Shown in pieces: positions 9,557 through 22,445 of a stretch of DNA of 64,000 nt. The stretch covers positions 4,900,501 through 4,964,500 of the forward strand of contig OX344755.2 of assembly GCA_947034885.2 (NCBI GenBank), written 5' to 3'. The position numbers were made by a program, and so were the translations under genes. Numbering within the stretch: the stretch's first letter is position 1; every line of letters begins with the position of its first letter. This DNA comes from Thuidium tamariscinum. Lineage: Eukaryota > Streptophyta > Bryopsida > Hypnales > Thuidiaceae. Under the pieces are notes generated by a model that made no database searches, was not told the origin of the DNA, and saw only the letters and a list, made by a program, of their open reading frames with translations.

Positions 9557-11725
9557 GGAAAACATTGAAATCTTCACTTTCTACACATGATAAAAATTGC
9601 AAATTTTGAATTCATATTTGCAATCTGAGGCCCCAAATTAGCTGAGTAGAGTATACAAGGTAAGTTAGTCAAGCATAGAATAGGGAGCTTTTTGTTTTAC
9701 TTATACCCTTGGAATTACTTGGTGTGGCCAAGCGAGGGGGCTAATTCACCAAGTACGTTATGGCAAATAGGCAAATAAGTAGGTGATTGTTTTTTGGCTT
9801 ATGAACAACACTCATGTCTTAGGAAAAAGTCTGAGATTTGTAGTTTCAATTTGACGACACAAAATACTTTAATTAGATTGCCCCAAACTAATTTGTCAAC
9901 ATTGGACACTATGTAATTATTTTCACTAGTTGTACATGAATGCACTATACTTGAATTAGGTATTGTTGTAATTGGGATTCATGAACCTCCATATGTAGAA
10001 ATGAATTCTTTTTTAAAGATTTGTTGACTTAGATAGCTTGTAAAGGCAACCTAATTTTAAAGGCAATCTTATTGTGAAGGCAATCTAATTCTACTATTTT
10101 GTATAGCCACAAACTAGTGCAATAAAGAAAGAAGTTCATGACAAGAGCCCATAGAGAAACACAAACTAAAATTTTAAGAATGTGGACCTTCTAAAAAAAA
10201 TTTGAATATTTTTTTCTAGACAAGAGAAAATAAATAGGCCCCTTCTCCAAGTTGTTTCATATGTTTTGGAACTTCCTATAATGAATTATGAATTAGTTGA
10301 AGTTGATATGGCAAAGTTTAGAGACTCTAAATTACTACTCTCATCAAATCTACAAGATTTGAGCATTGTTGATGTAGTGAGAAAACTTACAAAAGTCATG
10401 TTTTAATGCAATATTCACATTATTTGAAACAATTTGTTTAACAATCTTAGATTGTGATAGCTAGAACAATATCTTTGTTGGATTTTTGTGTTTGATTCCC
10501 ATCTTATAGCTACTACCAATCAAACATTAGTAACAGCAAATTCAACAAGAAAAAATCATCTACAATCTTATGGTTGTTTATAGACTATTAGTGAGGTTTG
10601 CCTTCCAAATGTTCTTCATATATTATGTAGAAAAGCTACTTGGTGGCCTACTATTCTTTTTTGGGTGAAAAATATTTTCAAGTAAAAACTTAAATTTCCT
10701 AGCTTTATCTTTCCTACAACAATATTAATTCAAGCAAGGTCACTTACTATATATTTGGGTTCCAAGTGAAAGAAAAATCAAAATTTTTTTTTGCACTTTC
10801 AATGTTCTACACAAAATAGAGGTATTAACCCCTAAACAACTAAGGCCATTTTTTTGGCCAAAAAACATTGAGATTGATTGCCATTTCTATTGTGAAGACT
10901 AAAAAGAATTGAATTTTTTCTCTTTTGACATCTCATTGTAGGATATTACACTTAATTAGCATGAAAATGTATGGAATAATTTTGAAATTTTTGGACCATA
11001 TAGATTGCAAAATATCTATGTTTAAAATAAAAAGAACGATTTTTTTTAGTACATTATCAAACTAGATTTTTTGACTTTGAACCTTTCTATTTAAAATTTT
11101 TTGCACTACTAATTTTGTGAGCTTTAAATCTTTCTAGTGGAGAACTCAATTGAGAGTCAAGGAAAAAAAATTTGAATTCAAGAAACCTTAATTTCATTCT
11201 TAAGAAAATTGTTAAGTATAGTACAAGTAGACGTGAGATAGAAATAAAATCTAGATTATTTAAATTTCTATGATGGAATTAAAATGCACTAATTACAATA
11301 GTGAGATTGTTTTAGCAAAAAAATTTATTATGTGTAATTTTTCTTAAAATTATAATAATTACATTCACAAACAAATCCAATAAGTTATTTCTTGAAAAAG
11401 ATGCTTAGGCTGCTTGAAAAACAAGATTGTTCTTAACTTTTACATAACTTATTAAAATGAAACAAATCAAAGTTTACTATGTAGAGAAAAATACAATCTA
11501 TGGGATGTTTTTTGTCTTAAAACTCAAAGTTTAGAATTTTTTTCGACTTCCTGATTTCTCCTATTTTGAACTTATTTGGGATAACTTTTTATCCTAAGCA
11601 CTAATTTGGAAAAAAAATTACATTCCCATGGAGCTAATCTATTTTTCTATCTTCACGATAAGTATCAAAAAATCAAAACATAAATTGACAATGCAAGTAC
11701 ATGTCCCAAATCCCATTTTATAGGA
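9557..11725 (+). repeat. Long dispersed repeat R1, copy 1
   Basis: Matches 31502-34250 in the same orientation, starting with the shared run ACTTTCTACACATGATAAAA and ending near CATAAATTGA. Relative to the second copy it lacks about 540 bp (around 10390 here; 32330-32880 there). It contains a decayed member of the TTAA-flanked MITE family from 10829 onward, so that insertion is older than the R1 duplication. No coding potential. Confidence 0.75.
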
Positions 11726-12222
11726 CAATCAATATGGGACAATTCAATACAAAATCCATATTCCATTTTCATATAGTATCCCGTATTTGATATCCATACA
11801 ATATGTGTAATCCATGCCTAGTATATGTATCCATATTCATCTCTAGTATTCATATTGTATATAGGATCGATATTTGTATTCATATTTAATATTGTATTTT
11901 GAATTCATATTTGGAAGGCTCAAATTATATCACACAAAGATCAATGGCTTGTGATTTTTGAGAAATGGATGGCATTTTGGAGGAGAAGCATTTTTTTCTT
12001 CTTAAATCAACAGCTTGTGATTTTTTTAGAGAATGGGAAACTAATGCAAACCAGCAGGTGACATCATCTTTTGAACATGTTGCTGAATTAATGAAACATT
12101 TGTCAACCCCCACAATCACATATTATAACATTAATTTTAGTAGGCTAAGTTATTTCTCCAGTAGAGACTCATCAAATTATTTTATTATCATGGCAGCCAT
12201 AACATCACCATTGAGTGTGTAG
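11726..12222 (+). repeat. Repeat R8: ATATCC-rich stretch plus a 300-bp conserved part
   Basis: The first 180 bp are a degenerate array of ATATCCATATT-like units. The remainder (11925-12222) is matched in inverted orientation at 52470-52740, for example ATGATAATAAAATAATTTGATGAG there and its complement here. The short ORFs in it have no domains. Confidence 0.65.
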
Positions 12223-12412
12223 TTTGTAAAAAACTAAAGGAGAAATACCCAATACTGCACTTGTACTTTGCATTGGACCCTAAAGTCATCTAAAAGTGTC
12301 CCTAGACTGCAATTAAATAATGTGTTTGCCAAATGCTTGGCTCTAATTTGATGATGTATATAAAGGACATATACCAAATTTGATTGGATCACTGCTAATT
12401 TTAGTAGTTTTA

Positions 12413-13045
12413 GGGCCGCTTCACACTATGGCTGATCAAGTCGAGAGGCCGTGGGAGTGAGTGACCCAAACTTTGGCGAGAGTCTGAAGAAATGGGCTAT
12501 TAAAAGGCAATAAAAAATAAGATTTAAAGCCTTTGTCCGGTCATAGTGTGAAGCCCCCAAAGGCCAAGTTCCAAGTCCAAACCCTTGAAAATGAACTTCC
12601 ACGGCCTCATAACTTGGATGGCCATAGTGTGAAGTCTCCAAAGGCCAAGTCCAAAAGGTCCAAACCCTTGAAAATGAAACTCCCACGGCCTCTCAACTTG
12701 GATGGCCATAGTGTGAAGCGGCCCATGGCCAAGCCCAAAGTCCAAACCTATGCCAATCTAATGATTAAGATCTTATTAGATTCTGATTTTTAATGAAAAA
12801 ACTCCCATGGCCTCTCAACTAGAGTTTGGGTCTCCATTTTTGCTTAACCAAAACTCTAGTCGAGAGTCCATCGCCATGTAAGCATTTGGTTGCCATGTAG
12901 GCAGTTTTGGGGACATTAAATTTTGATGGACTTTGGATTGTGCTGCGTAGTGTGAAGGGTCGAGAGTCCGAACTCATAGTTTCTTGAAATTTGATTGGTG
13001 GAAACCGACGGACTCTCAACCTTCGTCCATAGTGTGAAGTGGCCC
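12413..13045. mobile_element. Tourist/Harbinger-like MITE, 633 bp, TTA target duplication
   Basis: The left end GGGCCGCTTCACACTATGG is the inverted counterpart of the right end CCATAGTGTGAAGTGGCCC. TTA lies directly outside each end (12410-12412 and 13046-13048). Inside are direct repeats of about 85-90 bp, each ending GGATGGCCATAGTGTGAAG (ending near 12637 and 12718), plus a related copy near 12535-12550. The end sequence therefore occurs at least five times in the element. A 3-bp TTA duplication and GGGCC ends fit PIF/Harbinger-derived MITEs. No transposase is encoded. Confidence 0.8.
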
Positions 13046-13059
13046 TTAGATTTGGGGGC

Positions 13060-16000
13060 ATGTACTGAACAATTTTAGTGGTTTAGGGAGTGTGGGCGCT
13101 TTATTCCCACCCTTGGAATAAAGTGTACACAACCAGGTTCTACTATTTTGTGAGTGATTCCTAGTGGGTGTCTAACCTACATGCAATCCAGTTACGCCTT
13201 CCAAGCAATGGATCTTCCTAAATTCCTACTCCTAATCCACCCACTTGCAATTGCTAGGCGAGAATAACTTTTACTCTAAGGTTTTTGAATTTGAGATAAG
13301 TCTTTTCAGTTGTCTTCTACTTTGTAATACTGGTGGGAGTCTAAGGTTTTACTTGCTTTGGTCAATCCTATTTGACCTTTCTAAATAAGCAAAGGTTCTA
13401 GCTAAGGTTTCACTCTTTTCTAGCGTATCACTTGTTGATAGAGTTCTAAGTATTCACAGGTTTTTTATGTGCTAAGATATCTCTAGAGGATTCTATCCTT
13501 AACTTATTCTTTAATTATCTTTTAGTCTAATTAGCGTATTGTTTTAACTATTCTTTTATTACTTTAACTTTGGATACCTAAATAGTTAATTTGAGTTTTA
13601 CCTTAATAGGAATAATTTTATCCTTCCATGGTAAAACCTCGATCTTTGACTTTAGATAATTGTGAATGTTCGCGGTAAATTTGGACCGTTGACCGGTTCA
13701 TCCAACTTTTACCTTGTTGGACTCCTTTTCATCTAAAGGGTTTAATTCTTTTGGATTTATCCTTTTATCCTTCCTAGTTACTAAAGTTAATTTCTACTAT
13801 GTATTCCTTAGATAAATTGATCGTAAGTAAATTTTGACTATTGTCCGGTTCACCAAAATTTACCGGTCAATTACTTTTCCCCGAAATTGCTTATGGCTTT
13901 CCACTTCCTATTTTTACTTTCTAAGTCTAAAAAGTCTAAATTCCCGATTGACTCTAACTTTGTCTAAATTTTTATGGCGTTGGTCTTTGTAGATAATTCT
14001 AGATTCGTATTGCTTCTAGGCTATTGGCTAAATTCTATGACTAAAAGGAAATTATGGAAAAGAAATGGAAACAAAGGAATTTCAAAGACTAACCTCCATC
14101 ATGGCGTTTTCGAGGTCTTCATGTGATTCGATAAATCCTCCATTTTGTGCTCGCTCCACCTCCATCTTGGTGTTTTTTGTTTGAATAATGTTGAATGGGG
14201 TATTTCCCTTCAAAACCTCCCTCCTTTCCTTACCTTTGTTTTGTATTTTTCTTTATCCTTCAAGCTCCTTCTTTTTCTTTTAAAGAGTCCCCAAAGTCAA
14301 CCTATAAAATATCCTAATAAAATCTAATTTTTGAAATTAACCACTAAATGGTTTTGAAAGTCAATTCCACTACAACTAAGGTTTTCCAACTTTTCTCCAA
14401 ATTGGCAAACCTCTAACTTCTCAAAGTCAAACTATTCTTTTATTTGTTTTTTCTCTATTTGTCTCTAATCTAAAACATCCATGGTTAAGAAAGTCAACTT
14501 ATTCTATTTGTTTTTTCGCACCACCCAATTCCCTTCTTCTTCCTCCCCTATTGCTAATGCTTAAACCTTCACTCACACTTCTTCACACACACTTGTGCGC
14601 TTGATCTTGGAGCTTATACTTGCAATTTTGGGGAAGATCTTTGGAGAATGGCTTGTGCTGGACCTCAACAATGTGAGTTTTATAAACTGGACGTGTGTTT
14701 TGAAGTTCTGGTGAGCTAGACCCCTTCTGGGTTGATTTTGAAGGCTACTAATATGCCTCCCAAGGTTGGGAGGGCTTCTGATCTGGATGGAGTGTGTTTG
14801 GGAGGCTGGTCAACTCTGGTTGACCAGATCAAACCTGCCCTTCCTTGCTTCCCTCTCCTCACCTGGTTCTGGGCTTTGCTTGGTTTGTTCTGGACTTTAA
14901 ATTCTCACTCAGTTTGGGAGTTTTGGGTTTTTCTTTCTAATTCTCACACTCTCTGACTTCCTTCTAGTTTGAGAAACTAATCTAAATTAATTCCTACACT
15001 CAAGCTCAGACTTAGTCTTCAGATTTTCTCCTAAAAGTCACACCAGGTGGTACAATTTTAAAAAGAATGCAAAATCGGGATCCCTTGGGGTATCACCCCG
15101 TTTGGTTTTGTATAAAACTAGTTCATGTGATATCAAGTTAACATAACCTGTTTGTACATGCTGGTTGTTAACCAACCATCTATACTCAATGCCGACTGTT
15201 GGCAGTGCCGGCTGCGGATACAGTGTCGACTGCTGGCTGGTGGCCGGGGCCTGTGGGCGGCTGGGCCGGTACTGGCTGCTCTCCCTAGATGGGCTGGTTT
15301 GGCTACTCCCCCCTGGCTGCTAGTCCGCGGTAAATTTTGATCTTTCTAAAACCCGGCAGTTGCTAGCCACGGGTATTACAAACTTTGGGGTCTCTCAAAG
15401 GGACCCTTTTACAAAATACCAAATTGGAATTTCGGTATAAGTAAGTTCAAAGCTCTGCCGTCTCGGTGTTTCAAGCCCGAATTTTGGAACAAATCTAATG
15501 AAAAAGATCAAAAGCCCCTAGAATTTTGGCGATAGCTTCGCCGTTCCAAAGTGTGAACCTCAAATTCTAGGATGGTTCTGCCAAGACTCCGCTTACTCTA
15601 AGAGCCAAAAAGAAGTGTGGATCCTACCCAACTTCCTTGTTACAAAAAGGACCCAAATCACCCGTTTAAGCTTAGGGGGATCCTCGATAAGCCAATCCAG
15701 GCTGTGAATCCCTTGTCAAAAGACTTAAATCGAATGGTTTCGGTATCAATCTTCAAAATAAAATACTAGTGGAAACTCAAGTGTGTCAAAGAATAAGAGT
15801 GAAAGACACCAAACTTGCAAGATAATCACTTGAGAAAATGATAGAGATGTTAGAATGGATGCAAGTGGTATGAGAGAGTTTTCGAAAGAGGTTTGATAAA
15901 AAAGAGTTTTTTGAAAGTGAAAATAAGAGGTTTTCAAAAGAGGTTTTGAAAAATGAAAATAGAAGATGTGAAATGAGAGGAGGGGGAGGCCTTTTATACA

Positions 16001-17051
16001 TTTCCAAGGCCTCCTCCCCCCTCAAGTTACGAACAAAACTAACTAAAAAAAACCCAAATTAACAAACTAAAAATCTACCCTACTGCTGAAGCTATTCTAA
16101 CTTTTGGAGAAATGGTCCAATCGCCAAACGGACAGCGCCATTAGCTCCAGAAGACCCAAATTAGTCAAAGGGAAATCCTATCCCTTACTCTTGGAGCCCA
16201 AATGCGCTCCAACACTAACATTCACGAACCGGTAAAAGGGATGGAAAATCTATCTTTTGGAATTGATTTTTCCCAAAGGTTTTGACAAGCTAGGGTTGTC
16301 GGGAAGGTCCAAGAATGTTGGAAAAGAGTCTAAGTTGACCCAAATCAGACTCTGTATGCTCCCCGTGCGCCGGTCAACTCGCAAGAGTTTTCGTAAAACC
16401 ATCAAAACTTGTCTACACTGCCGGTTCTGGTACTTGCTGATGTCAGAATGTCTTGAATTTTGGCGGGACGCTTATTTATGATAAAACATACTATCCTAAT
16501 TTTTAGTGGGATTTTACCATCACCGTGGAACTTTCTACGAATTTCCAATTGCCGGTAAAAGCGGTTGACTTCCCATGGAGTCATTTTCGTAATCCAGAAA
16601 ATTACGAAACTTTTAGGGAATCTTCTAGGAAACCCCCTAATGACAAGTGCAAAGTTTCGCTAAAACCCTACACTGTCTAATCAAAGTAGAAATTGCACTG
16701 TGGTGGAATTAATTCCTCCGGGGAGGAATCATTCCCATACAAGGGAATCTCCACCAATTGGCTTCGTCGTGACGCTCGTAGGAGACTGTCGGACTCCCGT
16801 GGTGCTAGTGTAATTTCTGGTGAATCGCGTAATATCATGTCTAATCTCCTGATAAGGTGTAGAAATTGGCTCTAAGGAGTCCTTTAAGGTATTCCAAAAT
16901 AATTAGACCCACTTCTCCATCATTCGCAGGAATTGCATCAATCCTACTGTGAGCACTCTTTTTAGTTGATTTTTAACCATAGTAACCCTAAATACGAGCA
17001 ATAAGCGAAAAAAAGAAAAATCCGAGGTCTAAGTGACAATGACGGGGCTCA
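13060..17051 (-). mobile_element. LTR-retroelement-like fossil, minus strand
   Basis: The part from about 15050 to 17051 is the inverted counterpart of 45555-47930 over scattered blocks (for example the block around 16380-16600 against 46200-46450). In minus-strand reading it begins TGAGCCC, carries a TATAAAAG box (15991-15998) and then a GC-rich stretch (15190-15320), as an LTR does. The 13.06-15.05 kb part would be leader/internal sequence. No gag or pol domain and no second LTR were recognised, so it looks like an old, incomplete non-autonomous or solo-LTR copy. Family unresolved. Confidence 0.45.
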
Positions 17052-17055
17052 TATA

Positions 17056-17235
17056 TGGCCAACACTTTGGAAAATCATAGAAGTTACATACAGCATCAGA
17101 AAAATCTTTTTTTTGAATATTCATGATTTTTACTCACTAATACAAGAAAAATATTATTTTTAGAAAAAATTGCCTCCAACTATGCTAAATTCCTTATCTG
17201 GACGGTTTTGGGTGTTTCCATTGTAAATGGTGTCT
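17056..17235 (-). repeat. Partial copy of the 387-bp TTA-flanked MITE family
   Basis: The stretch matches the first half of the family in minus orientation: GCCAACACTTTGGAAAAT through TGCCTCCAACTATGCTAAAT to GGTTTTGGGTGTTTCCATTG. It stops exactly where the LTR-like fossil begins, so the fossil probably inserted into or truncated it. Confidence 0.65.
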
Positions 17236-18930
17236 TGAATGAAAAACTAGTAGGCCACCCCAAGATTTCTCATATCCACTATGAAACCGTAGATGAATCT
17301 CTTAGATGATAGTCATGGAGTTCTAGGAAAAGGCAAATCCAACACTAGCTATTGAATGTTATATAGTTTTTGAAAAAAATGCTAAGATGGTGATCATTTC
17401 AAATTTGGTAAAGCATTGTATTTTTACATCCATCCATCTTTTGAAAATAAAAACATTTTCCAATCATATTCATACATTTTTCATCCAAATTTGACAATTT
17501 CATCTATATTTTGAATTGAAATGAGAAATTTATAACAAAAGAAGATCACTTTTACCGAAACAAGGAATTCATTTTGAAATGATGCAATTTGGCACCACAA
17601 TGCCACCAAAAAAAAGGATTGGTCTGAGACTACCAATTGGTGCATGATTAGGCACGTACAATAATTCATACATTGCCAAATTCTGTAATGCAGCTAGGGA
17701 ATTCTCTATCATTGGCATTGATTGTACTCAGTGCATCGTAAGGCAAAATTACCTATAATCAATCATTTCAAATATTCTAGACATGATATAGTGTAAGGTA
17801 GAAACACCCATTTTCGCATATGTTCCTATTTTTTGGTCTTTGAACTCATCCAATTATGTCCCTAGATTTTTTTTTGAAACAAACGGATAAGTTCCATTGA
17901 TAAAGGAACAAGTATATTGAACCAAGGGCACTAGGCCCTAGCAGCGATTTTTTTCATTTCCCACTACATTTTTGTTCTTGTTTTTTGTTGTTTAACAAAA
18001 GGCAACGCAGACTAGTTAGAGCGAGAACCAGTAACATGAAATACTCGGTAAAGTAAGGGGCTCAGAAATGGACCATCTAAGAAGAAATGAAGGTCTGTAC
18101 AGAAATGTAAGAACTAGAAAAATATGGGGATAATTTTCATTGGAAGGCAAATTACAAACTGTAGGAAGCCTTATTTTTTCAGAATTTTGTACCCTGGTTT
18201 CAATTACTTATGATTTTATGAAGTGAAGGTGTAGTAGGGAGGCAAAGTTGATCAGAGGGTTCATCAATAATGGACCTGATGAAGCTATGAACCAACCAAG
18301 TCAATCCAAGACTTGCTTAACAAACATGCTGAAAATGGTGAAGTCATAGTGAATAATCATGCATGTGAATTCAAAATCAGCCCATGCACATAGCCAACAA
18401 AGAGCACCATTTTCCTAGAAAAAAGTTGTACATAATTGAACATTCATTGGCTAGTGCTAATAAAACTTTAATGCATTATTTTTCGTGCATTCATTATGTC
18501 TTATAATAACTCAAAAATTACTTAAGGTATAAAATGGAATGTCAAAGTCTCATATTTCACTGCCTTAGTATCCTTAAACCATGCACATTTAAGCCTTATT
18601 TACCACCATTTACAGATTGCTCTATATTAAGAATTGTGTGCACGATTTTAAATGCCTTTGTAGGGGCGATTCTTAATGCCCAAACTGTTTTTGAGCCCTC
18701 TCCTATATAACTACTTACTACTTAGTAAAAACTGCCCAATTTGGGTTGTACTAGTTTCCACGAGACGGTCATGTGTTGCCGTGTGTCGAAGAAACCTAAT
18801 TGTAACCAAGTGTTGTTGAACTGCCTCAAGAATGTCCCTAGATTTTGATGAATGTGTCTTCCACATGCTAAGCATTGATTTGTTAACACATTCAAAAGAC
18901 AAATATTTAACTATGATTCACCAACAATTA
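17236..18930. other. AT-rich intergenic DNA with one dispersed repeat
   Basis: No gene is seen. Bases 17405-17625 match 40882-41090 in the same orientation (ATTTTTACATCCATCCATCT at the left, AATGCCACCAAA at the right). The rest looks unique and AT-rich. Confidence 0.5.
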
Positions 18931-19760
18931 ATTTCTGCAAAGTTTAGGTTTGGGTGCACTTATGTGACAATACTTTGAAAAATCATTGAAATTACATACA
19001 ACATCCAAAAAATCTAATCCTCAAAAAACATTTATGATTTTCACTTGCTCGTACTACAAAAATATTTTTTTAAGAGAAAATGCCTCCAACTATGCTAAAT
19101 TACTTATATTGATAATTTTGGATACTCCCACATTAGTACAAGGCAAAGAAAATTCTTTCAAAGGTGCAACAATAGAAGTTATAGGGATTGCAAAAACTTT
19201 AATAATTTTATCACATTAATTGAAATTACTATGACTTTTGAAAGGAAAAAAAAGAACAAGTACCACTTGTAGACAATTTCTAGATTCTTCTAATTCCAGT
19301 CATTCAAAGAACTTCTTTCCTACTCACTGCTTCCTACTTTCTTGCACACTACTTTTGAACATGTGTCATGAATTTTTAGTCCCAACTTTGAAAAGGAGAA
19401 AAAATACATTTTGTAGGTGGGTCCTTCTTGGTTGTGTTAGGTTGTAGTTGTGGGTTGGATGTTTGTTTACTTTTTTAATCACCAAGACACTTGTGGTTAG
19501 CACCTTGTGCTCTAATCCTTTTGCAATGAAATTGCATTTTCTTATGTGCCAAAAAAAATGTAGGAAGAAATTTTCTTACATTTTGTTTTTGAAGCTAAGA
19601 TGGATCTTAACATGACATTTAATAATCATATCAAGTTTCAAAACAAGTAAGTCTCTACATTTATGTGAAGAAGGATTTGAATTTTGTCTATGTGTTGATT
19701 GGCAAGTTTATTATATGCCTATATGATGGAATGAGTTTGTGTCTGTAGGAAATCAGAGCA
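18931..19760 (+). repeat. Repeat R4, copy 1 (possible LINE 3' end)
   Basis: Matches 21400-22130 and 41110-41824 in the same orientation. The shared order is TGCCTCCAACTATGCTAAAT, ATTTTGGGTGCTCCCAC, CACTTGTGGTTGGCACCTTG and TGCAATGAAATTGCATTT followed by an A-run. A tail that reads 'AATGAAATTGCAT...CCAAAAAAAA' resembles plant L1-type LINE 3' ends, but no reverse transcriptase is seen, so the class is uncertain. Confidence 0.5.
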
Positions 19761-20370
19761 GTGTTTTTTTAGTGATTTAGCTTTTTTGAAGTACTGGTGA
19801 TAATTTTCGATGAACTTTGATGAAGTAGCTACTTTTGTTCATTGTAGGGAGAAAACAATTTTCCCTAAATAGGTGAACATTAGTGAATTTTGGCTATGCA
19901 TAGATTTTGATGATAAAGCAAAAGTGGCAACATATCCATCTTTGTAGTAGATGTATACTAGCGAGAACTAAAAATGTAATCTAATGACTACTATTTGGTG
20001 ACTTTGTTTGGAATGTATGGCCATAATGAGAGAAGTACAAGTGATTATAAACTTGTGCTTATCATATTTAGTGATGATGATATCTTTTGGTAAGAGGCTA
20101 GATAGCTAAACACAATTAGTGGATAGTGAAATTAGGCAAAAAGAAATACAATTTCTACTCCTTAAAATCCTATAGTAAAATCAAAGCACATGGTCAGTGG
20201 ATGAATTTTGCCATTTTTTAGCCAATACAAAAAAAAAATTGGATCAGAGTGTCTCAGCTTATTGACATCAACCACCGATTCTCAATTTCTCATCGATGGT
20301 AATTCTTCAATGAATCAGGCAGGAAATCAATATCCTTCAGGTCTTTGGCAATCATTTGCAACAAAGTTCA
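19761..20370. other. AT-rich spacer, no gene seen
   Basis: Neither strand shows a recognisable domain. The 3' part (20240 onward, GTGTCTCAGCTTATTGACATC) recurs near 42790. Confidence 0.4.
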
Positions 20371-20705
20371 ACACATGACGGAATTTGGGAAATTCCTTGC
20401 AACTGCAACCCAAGTTGCTCAGTCATGAATATGGAGCATATTACACCATGTGAAGTGGAACATGACCTTCAAGTGGAACTGTGGAACTTGGTAACTTACC
20501 TCGTGATTGTTGTACTGTACAAGGGGCTTTAATAAGAACCCTCAACCCTGTGCTCAGTCTCCCTCGTTCCACAGAAATTAAAGCATCAGTTCTCTGCAAT
20601 GCAATGAGCTTTCTGATAGGCAACCCAGAAACTCCAAATTGTCCTCACTGGTGGTGTGTGGAATTATTCAGCATTGGACATGACTCTGAGCTCAGTTTGA
20701 TCCAT
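20371..20705 (+). repeat. Repeat R7, copy 1
   Basis: The block running from CATATTACACCATGTGAAG to GGACATGACTCTGAGCTCAG recurs at 25320-25690, at 50620-50696 continued at 51679-51960, and in part at 35530-35700 and 23090-23290. It provides an unfilled reference for the foldback insertion at 50697-51678: here the sequence reads TTGTACTGTACAAGGGG without interruption near 20507-20524. No coding evidence. Confidence 0.7.
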
Positions 20706-21055
20706 AAACTACCCGAAAAACAAGATTGTTCATAACTTTCACATAACTAATTCAAATGGATTGAATCAAAGCTTTACATGTAGGCAAAAATATGATCTAT
20801 AAAATAAAAACAAAATTTAATATAATTTCAAGTTTTTGTGAATTTATTTTTTTGCCTGTTGAGTTAAAATTTGGACTTTTTGTAGTGTAACTTTTTCTCC
20901 TGGAAATCAATTGAAATAAAAAATTATATTCCCACAAAGTTAATCAGTTTTCCTATATTAAGAGAAAGTTTCAAAAAGTTTCACTAAAAATTGAGGACAT
21001 TAGAATCTGCCGGAACTCCAAATTATCCCCTGACGGAACAATGGGCTTTTAGGGG
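20706..21055 (+). mobile_element. 3' part of a TTAA-flanked piggyBac-like MITE
   Basis: The last 350 bp of the family: ACAAGATTGTTCATAACTTT through GGGCTTTTAGGGG, followed by TTAA at 21056-21059. The 5' part is missing; repeat R7 abuts it. Confidence 0.65.
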
Positions 21056-21400
21056 TTAAGAAACAGATATCTTCATTCTGCTAATTTCTGTCAAAGAATT
21101 AAGGGTAGTCCGCCGTAACAAAACAGGAAACATTCAACAAAAGCTCTTGACTTTAATTTGACACAACTCCCACAAGTAAGGTGCAACTTCATGCTTCCGG
21201 TTGCAATTCAAGCCTGCTATTCAATTTGCAATTCAATGTGCCACTCTAAAAATCTTTGCTATGAAACCAACAGTGCAGTTGCAGTTGATTTTTTGTCATT
21301 CTTAGTAGCAATCTATGGTGAAAACACCCAAAACTATCACATTGAAGAGTTTAGAGCATCTCCACCCATTCACATGATATAGGGATGGAGAAATGGGTTT
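21056..21400 (+). repeat. Repeat R9, copy 1 (holds an unfilled TTA site)
   Basis: Matches 39549-39792 continued at 40176-40290. The match includes GGGTAGTCCGCCGTAACAAAA and AACACCCAAAACT. At 21302-21304 the TTA target is unoccupied, whereas at 39790 the same site holds a 383-bp MITE. Confidence 0.75.
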
Positions 21401-22130
21401 TCTCAAGTCCTCCATTTTTTTATGATTTTCACTTGCTAATTCTAAGAAAATATTATTTTTAGGAAAAGATGCCTCCAACTTTGCTAAATTGCTTATATTG
21501 ATGATTTTGGGTGCTCCCACCTTAGTGCAAGGCAAAACAAATATTTTCGAGAGCGCAATGTTAGAAGTTATGGGGATTGCAAAAACTTTGGTAATTTATC
21601 ACATTAATTGAAATTACTATGAGTTTTGAAAAGCAAAAAAACGGATACCATAGACAATCTCTAGATTCTTCTAATTCCAGTTAAGACATTCAAAAAATTA
21701 CTTTCCTACTCAGTGCTTCCTACTTTTTTGCACACTGCTTTTGGACACGTGTCATGAATTTTTAGTATCAATCCTAAAAAGGAGAAAAAACACATTGTGT
21801 AGGCTGGTCCATCTTGGTTGTGTTAATATGTAGTTGTGGATTGGGTGTTGTTTGATTTTTATCATCAAGCCACTTGTGGTTGGCACCTTGTGCTCTAAAT
21901 CTTTTGCAATGAAATTGCATTTCTGATGTGCAAAAAAAAATGATGGAAGAAATTCTTTTACATTTTGTTTTTAAAGGTGGGTCTTAACATGACATTTAAT
22001 AATCACACAAGTTTCAAAATATGCAAGTCTTCACATTTATGTGGAGGAAGGATTTGAATTTTGTCTGTGTGTTGATTGATAAGTTTACTGAATGCATGTA
22101 TAACAAAATGAATTTTTGACTGCATAAAAT
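21401..22130 (+). repeat. Repeat R4, copy 2 (possible LINE 3' end)
   Basis: Second member of the family described at 18931. It retains GTGGAGGAAGGATTTGAATT (22040-22059), the unfilled counterpart of the foldback insertion at 41825-42547. Confidence 0.55.
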
Positions 22131-22172
22131 TCAGTAGCATTGGTTGGCATTACCTTTAGAGGGTGTGGAATA

Positions 22173-22445
22173 AGGTGGGTACACCTAAAAGCACCACTTA
22201 TTCTTATTGTGTATAGTTCCTGTTATCATGTTGTTTAGATTTTTATATAGTCTTGTTGGTGAGTGAAAGCATGTTTCAACACACCAAAGAACAAAGGATT
22301 TGGATACCGTATGCAAAAGTTATTAATAGTCAAAGTTTGTTTCTAAAAGTACCATCTATAGTCTGGGTACATGACTGATCTTGAGAATGTATGCACATTG
22401 TAAATGGTGCATTTAGATCAGGTGCCATTTTGGGTGTACCTACCT
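22173..22445. mobile_element. MITE with AGGTGGGTACACC ends, 273 bp
   Basis: The left end AGGTGGGTACACCTAAAAGC and the right end TTTTGGGTGTACCTACCT are inverted repeats, flanked by TA on both sides. Related elements lie at 37609-38216 and 60051-60319. A TA target and short non-coding body suggest a Tc1/mariner-derived (Stowaway-type) MITE, although the end sequence is not the classical Stowaway one. Confidence 0.75.

Noticed and set aside
14815-14840. Possible tRNA or hairpin at GGTCAACTCTGGTTGACC
   Set aside because: A short palindrome only; no cloverleaf could be drawn, and no tRNA or rRNA gene was recognised in the window.
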